This document shows, one piece after another, positions 59,801 through 64,000 of a DNA stretch of 64,000 nt (position 1 is its first letter; the number at the start of each line of letters is the position of its first letter). The stretch is from Promerops cafer (taxonomy: Eukaryota; Chordata; Aves; Passeriformes; Nectariniidae). Where the stretch lies: contig VZSE01005984.1 in NCBI GenBank assembly GCA_013398275.1, positions 7,269 to 71,268 of the forward strand, in the 5' to 3' direction. The notes beneath the pieces were generated by a model. That model was not told where the DNA came from, ran no database searches, and was given only the letters and a program-made list of their open reading frames with translations. The position numbers and the translations under genes are program-made.

Positions 59801-61037
59801 TTTCCCACGGGTGTTCCACGCAGGTTTCACAGCCCTGCACTGTGCTGCTCTTGCCCACACTGTGCTGGTGGCAGAATCCCAAAGCACTGCCGGGGACACC
59901 AGCACGGGGAGGTTCCTCAGGCTACGGAGAGACCAAATCCTGGAGGGAATTCTCTGCCTGCTACAGATGGGAGCAAAGCCCCAGCTGCAGGTGAGGAGCA
60001 CAGCAGGACCTCTACCCTGGCTTAGTGCTCCCATCCTTGTGCAACCCCAGGATTTGTTGTCATCTGCAGGGGCTGAATTCATGTCAAACCTCCACCGCCT
60101 GCCTAAAACTCCAGGAGAACACAGAGCTCATGTGTTTGCTTCAGACTCATGAACCCCAGGCACAGGATGTTCTTCAAGAGGTAACTGTGGCTGCTTTACA
60201 CAGGCAATATCTAATTTCAGGATTAATTTCCAGGATTAAGCAAATATTCAGTGCTTAAAAAAAAAAAAAAATGTTACAGCTCTTTTGTCTTTTCAAGGGT
60301 CTTTTTTGCCTCTGTCAGATAAGAGTTCCTGCCTGAGTACATGGAATAAATGTAATAAAATAACAAGATTTCAATTAGAAATACAGACTTAAAGCCCCAT
60401 TTCAAGTCACTGAGGTTCTCCCAGCAGGAGAGAAAACACAGCAGAGAAAAAGAAAAAAATCATTTCAGTCCAGTTCAGCTGGAAATTGACTGTTCTGGTC
60501 TCTTCACCTGTACAGAGCTGCAGCCTGCTGGATGCCCCCAGAGGAATCCCTGCTCCCCCAGCAGCAGAGAACTTACCTGAACTTTGCTCCTTGTCGTCCT
60601 CAGACCTCCTTGATGTCCTTCTCAAAGGTATTTTGTGGTAGGAAGTTGAGCTCAGGCAGCTGGGATGGAGTGGCTCAGTCCAGTCCCTTCCCTGCTCTGC
60701 ATCCAACAGAATCACTGGGGGTGGGACAGAACCCCAAAATCATCGGGTTCAAACCTCCACGGCGTGGAGCTGGTGGAAAAGGGGCTCAGCACCTCATCCC
60801 AGCCTCTGGATTTACTCCAGAGGGCTGCCCAGAATTCATTCTCCTTGCAAACCTCCTTCCTCACCCAGAGCCAGGCAGCAAATGAGGGAACAAATCCCTG
60901 GCTTCAGCAGGAACACCTGGCCTGGGGACTGAGCTGAGATTTGCTGCTTTGTTGCCTTCCAGGGAAATGCTGAGAACTCTCATCACCTGCATCTGGTGGG
61001 CCACCTGCTGCAGGAGAGTATCCAGAGGACACAGTAA
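53562..61037 (+). CDS. OCA-domain plus ankyrin protein, I-kappa-B zeta (NFKBIZ)-like
   Basis: Eleven exons (53562-53808, 55715-55836, 56366-56414, 56681-56727, 56867-57666, 58961-59066, 59324-59470, 59656-59716, 59824-59990, 60070-60180, 60963-61037) sum to 1932 nt, so 643 aa, with all phases compatible. Layout: Pro/Ser-rich N-terminus (1-82); OCA motif RYMGVRVKMPVRELLRKIRL (about 94-113); basic EKRRSHPYTEKQLRQ; acidic amphipathic LEDLDILVEVLQEDL (about 166-180); 60-residue tandem repeat (about 291-350); then ankyrin repeats from 423. The repeats read LLHKAVAQGRRAL, NQHLMVGDLISLGANVN, GKTPLHLCAENGY and TALHCAALAHT, very like NFKBIZ. Nuclear I-kappa-B zeta works with p50 on secondary-response promoters. 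The C-terminal repeats are degenerate and the protein ends early. It is presumably a paralogue of canonical NFKBIZ, which lies elsewhere in birds. The start ATG follows a strong acceptor, so upstream exons may exist. Confidence 0.88.
54057..54064 (-). promoter_or_regulatory. Perfect octamer motif in OCA-ankyrin gene intron
   Basis: ATTTGCAT in the first intron of the OCA-ankyrin gene, about 250 bases after the first coding exon. Function is not shown. Confidence 0.25.
55715..55836 (+). CDS. OCA-ankyrin gene, OCA-domain exon
   Basis: The acceptor is TGACTTTTCCAG and the donor GGCAAG/GTGAGA. It is 122 nt, phase 1 to 0, encoding SELSSDPPQKRYMGVRVKMP and then VRELLRKIRLSKGLEPAPGK. GVRVK and the V-x-E-L-L core agree with POU2AF1, POU2AF3 and NFKBIZ. 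The phases are those of the OCA exons at 1603-1697 and 23309-23436. Confidence 0.93.
56366..56414 (+). CDS. OCA-ankyrin gene, small exon 3
   Basis: The acceptor is TGTCTCCTCAG and the donor AAACAG/GTTTGG. It is 49 nt, phase 0 to 1, encoding EASSVKMVTKGSSGKT. It supplies the phase shift needed between the OCA exon and exon 4 and occupies the place of POU2AF1 exon 3. The donor is weak, so this call rests mainly on frame and position. Confidence 0.65.
56681..56727 (+). CDS. OCA-ankyrin gene, exon 4 with NAGNAG acceptor
   Basis: A long T tract ends in CCCAGCAG, so splicing at 56681 or 56684 is possible; both keep the frame and differ by one residue. The exon encodes the basic segment EKRRSHPYTEKQLRQ and ends CAG/GTATGC in phase 0. 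Confidence 0.78.
56867..57666 (+). CDS. OCA-ankyrin gene, large central exon
   Basis: The acceptor is TTGCCGTTTCAG and the donor GGCAACAG/GTCCTC. The exon is 800 nt, phase 0 to 2. It encodes the acidic helix-like GLEDLDILVEVLQEDLNKS, a Pro/Ser/Gly-rich region, a six-copy ten-residue repeat, and the end LLRNIPEEKLLAPDENGNR. The last part aligns with the NFKBIZ segment leading into the ankyrins and with POU2AF1 [13 protein letters not shown]. Without splicing, the frame adds 23 codons after the split Arg codon and stops at 57736. Confidence 0.9.
57271..57450. repeat. Coding minisatellite, six copies of 30 bp
   Basis: Six head-to-tail 30-bp units, each containing GAGGAATTCTCCATCCCAGG with few changes, encode variants of RNSPSQEGLL in the large exon. 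Being a multiple of three, copy-number change keeps the frame. Confidence 0.97.
57905..57910 (+). terminator. Intronic polyA signal candidate
   Basis: AATAAA lies about 170 bases after the read-through stop at 57736. It could end a short, ankyrin-less transcript of the OCA-ankyrin gene. Confidence 0.35.
58961..59066 (+). CDS. OCA-ankyrin gene, first ankyrin exon
   Basis: The acceptor is TCTCTTCCAG and the donor GAAAGG/GTAGGA. It is 106 nt, phase 2 to 0, encoding LLHKAVAQGRRALTFALAQR and then FASLNKIDEKDAEER. It closely resembles NFKBIZ FLHIAVAQGRRALSYVLARK and equals ankyrin exon A of the - strand in length and phase. Confidence 0.95.
59324..59470 (+). CDS. OCA-ankyrin gene, ankyrin exon 2
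   Basis: The acceptor is CCCTTCTCAG and the donor CTGCAG/GTAAAT. It is 147 nt, phase 0 to 0, encoding TALHLAAEKNQHLMVGDLIS, LGANVNEQDSSGKTPLHL and CAENGYLRVLQ. It has well-kept ankyrin signatures and equals - strand exon B in length and phase. Confidence 0.96.
59656..59716 (+). CDS. OCA-ankyrin gene, short linker exon
   Basis: The acceptor is TTCATTTCAG and the donor CACTGCG/GTAAGA. It is 61 nt, phase 0 to 1, encoding VLKSCKDNGLGVEVDLPDHC. The equivalent - strand exon is 14690-14639. Confidence 0.92.
59824..59990 (+). CDS. OCA-ankyrin gene, ankyrin exon with insert
   Basis: The acceptor is GTTCCACGCAG and the donor CTGCAG/GTGAGG. It is 167 nt, phase 1 to 0, encoding FTALHCAALAHTVLVAES, a Thr/Ser/Arg-rich insert, and ILEGILCLLQMGAKPQLQ. 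Length and phases equal - strand exon D. Confidence 0.94.
60070..60180 (+). CDS. OCA-ankyrin gene, degenerate ankyrin exon
   Basis: The acceptor is TGTCATCTGCAG and the donor CAAGAG/GTAACT. It is 111 nt, phase 0 to 0, encoding GLNSCQTSTACLKLQENTEL and then MCLLQTHEPQAQDVLQE. Length and phase fit the family exon, but the usual TALHLA motif is replaced by TSTACLK, so the repeat fold is doubtful. Confidence 0.82.
60963..61037 (+). CDS. OCA-ankyrin gene, terminal exon
   Basis: The acceptor is GTTGCCTTCCAG. The frame encodes GNAENSHHLHLVGHLLQESI followed by QRTQ and TAA. It joins in phase to the previous exon. It resembles only the start of the usual last repeat (GNTALH), so the C-terminus is short. 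An alternative exon around 60517-60627 (SSSDLLDVLLKG) is possible but would shift phase and end almost at once. Confidence 0.65.
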   Translation, partial: GNAENSHHLHLVGHLLQESIQRTQ

Positions 61038-64000
61038 AATACAGAATATATTCTATTACATCTTGAACTGACTGCTGGAAAGATCTCCCCTGGACCCAGA
61101 ATTAAAGAGCAAACGGATGAGGGAAATCCTCAGTGCAGGTTTCACCAGGAATTCAGTGTTAGGTGCTCCAGGAAGAATTAAATCTTCATTTTCTCACAAA
61201 TCTGTGCTTCTCTGCTCAGGTGCAGCTGCTCTGCACTCTGAAGCTCTTGATGATTTTTCATGCAGGTGTTTAGCCCAAGAAAAAGATTTCAACCATCCAG
61301 GGCCTAGTCTTGCAGGTTTCAGTCTAAAATGAGTCTCTACACTCCAAATTCAACGTTCAGATAGACTGAAAACTTCAGTCATTTTAAACATGAGCTCTGG
61401 GACTTCAGAGCCTGATGAGTTATATTTAATATTTGCTGCAGTCTGGCTCTGACTTTGGCCAAGGCTGGGGTGGTCACACTTTAAGGCAGTCTCACAGTGA
61501 AGTCCTTCCAAAAGAAAACATCGTGCTGAGCATGTTTTTTTCAACAAAAATCAAGCTTTTTATTTATGCAATCAGAATTTTGTACCTGTAGTGGATTGTA
61601 GGTGAAGTCTGGGACAAAGTGTTTCGAATCAGCTCCTTTCTAACAGAGGATTTTACCTCTACACAATTTAAATATGTAACAACAGCTTTGGAAGGGTCAT
61701 TTTTTACACAGTTAGGAGCATAACAAGGGGCTGAAATTATCCTGTACTGCCAGAAAACCAAGTTATTCAGTAGAATTACTACCAACTAGATAATTTTGAT
61801 TTTTAATTACTTCTTCCCAGACTTACTCTCATTTAATTTTGACTTCTGGTTGCGAGTTCGCTGGTTTCTATGAAACTTCCCTGTTTGCTACATAGGGAGC
61901 AATTCTACTTTTACAGAACCTAAACCCAAAAAACAACTGATCCAGCAACCCCTCACGTGTCTCCTGTTGAGGAAAATGGGAGATTTCCACGTGAAACCAC
62001 TGCAGGATCCAGTCTTAAGTACTCAGCATCTTTGGGGAATGTTTTTAATGAACCCTTTGCATTTGTTTCTTGTAAAAAAAAAAGGTTATTTTCGTGTTAT
62101 GGGGTTTCCTTAAGTGTTAAGCTCCAAGAGCTGCATTGCACAAGGTGAATTAATTTTGAGAAGTGGCAGTGTTGAAGTGAATTCCAATGGGATTTGGGTC
62201 ATGTCCTATGATTCTGATGCCCTGAACAGTTAAAGAGTTCTCTTTTGTATTTTCTCTAGTCTGAGACATAATAATTCATAATCTTTCAATATTTCATTAA
62301 AAAATATACCTATAATATGTTATTCTCATGATGAGCTGCATAACTCATCCACCTCCTTCCAAAGCTTTCCCTCATGTTTTAATAATCCTAAGTCTTTTCT
62401 TTTTCCCTTTTTGTCCCAAGTTTTATTGATATTTTTCCTCTCTGGTTATTTCTCTCTGTTCCCCCCTCACTACCCATCCTTCTTTCTGTTTGCATTTTAA
62501 CTCACATCTGTTCTCACTGAACTTTTTATTCATTTGAAGGCAATTAAGGAAGAACTTCTGGGTTAGCTCAGCTTCCATCTGTGGGATGGAAGGGTCACAT
62601 CCAGCTCCTTATTTTCATTATAAACTGACCAAGAAATCCCACATCTCGAGGATGAAGCAGTGTTGAACAAAGAGAAGAGCATCCATAAGCATTTGCAGGG
62701 AAAAAAAAATCTGCATTTTCTCACAGGATTTCTTTAAAAAGCACAGAAAACTCTCATTTAATAATACAACATTAATCTTTTAGTTATGGAAACCATTCAG
62801 GTGAAAGGACAGGAGTATTCAACTATTCATATAGATATCATTTATTCAATATACTCAGAGATGAACTTGCTTCTACAGTATATTCTACCACAGTTATCCA
62901 TTAATTGCATTGTTAATCGCTTTACATTGTTTCACTGCTCCTTCCTGTCAATAAATACATTTATTTCATGCAGTAACTTGGTTTTTTTTGTACTTTTCTA
63001 TCCGTACTAAGCTCACAACAGAAGGGACATCACGGAAAAAGCAAATTAAGCAGCGTTTAGGAGCTGAGAAGCGCGTGAAGGTTTTGTTGGTTTTCGGTTT
63101 TTGGGATGGCAGAAATCCTCCAGCACCCCCCTTTCCCACCACTGATTCCAAAGGGAATTACAGGACCCAAATTCCTGGCAGAAGGGTCTGGAGGGATCCA
63201 GCTGCTTCCCAAGCCTGGCGCCTCACCCACAGCAGAAACCCAGCCCCTGTTTGGTTTTCAGCCTCCAAAATGTGTCCCTGAAACCCTGATTTGCTGCACA
63301 GTCACAGTCCTTGCACCGAAGTCTCTTCCCCAAGGCTGCTGGATTTTGCTCAAACAATTTCTCACCTCCCAGAGCCCAAACTCCTCAGCTGAGGAGCACA
63401 GGGACTGCTGCCCACTAAAACAGAGAACAATGCCACGATTGTAAGTAAACCACAGGCAGGCAAAGAAAATAAATCACATTTTAAAAAAAACCCTAATTCC
63501 TTCAAGCAGACAAACAAATCCAATCTTTTAAGAAGAGGAGCCAAGAAAAGATCCAGAAAGGGGAGCGAGGTGGGGGTTGGACACTGAAGCAAACAATCCA
63601 CAACCCTTTGGAGGATATTTTGGGAGTGTGGACCTAGAGCTGCCACTCAGGAGGAAATATTGACATTTCCTCTGCGCTGCTCTGCCTTTCCCACCTCCCC
63701 ACGTGCTGACAGCCGGGCTGGAGGGGCCGAGTGCCCGAGGCAGGGAAGGGGGGAGCTGAGCCCCTGGCAGAGCTGGGTTCCCTCGGGTTCCTGAGGACAA
63801 ACATCCATTTTACCACCCGGGAGCTGCAGGATGTGCCATAAAAAAATCCCTTCTGTCGTGACAACAAAAGCAAGTTGTCACTCCAGGCATCCCTACACAT
63901 TTATATCCACCTTGAGTGGCCCAGCTTTGGGGCTCACTTGGCTTAGCAGCAGGATTTTAGTGGATAAAACATCACTTCCCAGGTATAAAACCCCGAGAAA
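61038..64000. other. Right-hand flank of the OCA-ankyrin gene
   Basis: ATTAAA near 61101 is a possible polyA signal for the OCA-ankyrin gene. Beyond it the sequence is AT-rich to about 63 kb, then GC-richer. I recognise no exon. BTG4 and miR-34b/c, which lie near POU2AF1 in mammals, were not seen here. Confidence 0.45.

Noticed and set aside
59330..60082. 250-codon frame on the - strand
   Set aside because: It is antisense to four ankyrin exons and their introns.
60517..60627. Extra exon encoding SSSDLLDVLLKG in the OCA-ankyrin gene
   Set aside because: Its donor leaves phase 1 and would make the last exon stop after a few residues, whereas the exons at 60070 and 60963 join directly in phase. 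It is kept only as an alternative.
63106..63444. 112-codon + strand frame at the right edge
   Set aside because: Pro-rich with no family similarity; no promoter or splice support.

Overview
The window is a piece of a vertebrate, almost certainly avian, chromosome. The evidence is short spliced exons with GT/AG borders, CR1 LINE fragments (49170-49545, 29553-29670), an avian-type LTR fragment near 52.6 kb, and the POU2AF3-POU2AF1 neighbourhood, which corresponds to human 11q23. It holds a cluster of genes for OCA-domain (Oct coactivator) and I-kappa-B-type ankyrin proteins; no unrelated gene was found.

Layout. 1-1602: C-rich minisatellite, then unassigned sequence. 1603-5700 (+): POU2AF3 (COLCA2), four coding exons seen; the tiny first exon was not found. 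5985-10739: intergenic. 10740-18024 (-): six intact exons encoding I-kappa-B-type ankyrin repeats, closest to NFKBID/NFKBIZ. 21054-31284 (-): POU2AF1 (OCA-B/Bob1), five coding exons giving exactly 256 aa, with a CRE and TATA-like promoter near 31.4 kb and polyA signals at 20490 and 19221. 31445-53286: about 22 kb without a recognisable gene. 53562-61037 (+): an OCA plus ankyrin gene resembling I-kappa-B zeta, 11 exons, 643 aa predicted. 61107-64000: nothing recognised.

Main observation. The last coding exon of POU2AF1 contains an in-frame GT donor (exon end 21094) at the position where the I-kappa-B zeta-like gene splices into its ankyrin exons. The intron phase there (2) is the phase required by the first ankyrin exon downstream on the same strand (start 18024). 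Ignoring the donor gives ordinary POU2AF1 with its conserved C-terminal tail. Using it would give an OCA plus ankyrin protein of about 539 aa. The six ankyrin exons match the ankyrin exons of the + strand gene in order and phase, and three have identical lengths (106, 147 and 167 nt). In all three genes the OCA exon is flanked by phase-1 and phase-0 introns. I infer that POU2AF-type coactivators and I-kappa-B zeta-type proteins share an ancestor with an OCA exon upstream of ankyrin exons, and that POU2AF1 arose by reading through the donor before the ankyrin block. Human comparisons are from memory; no search was run.
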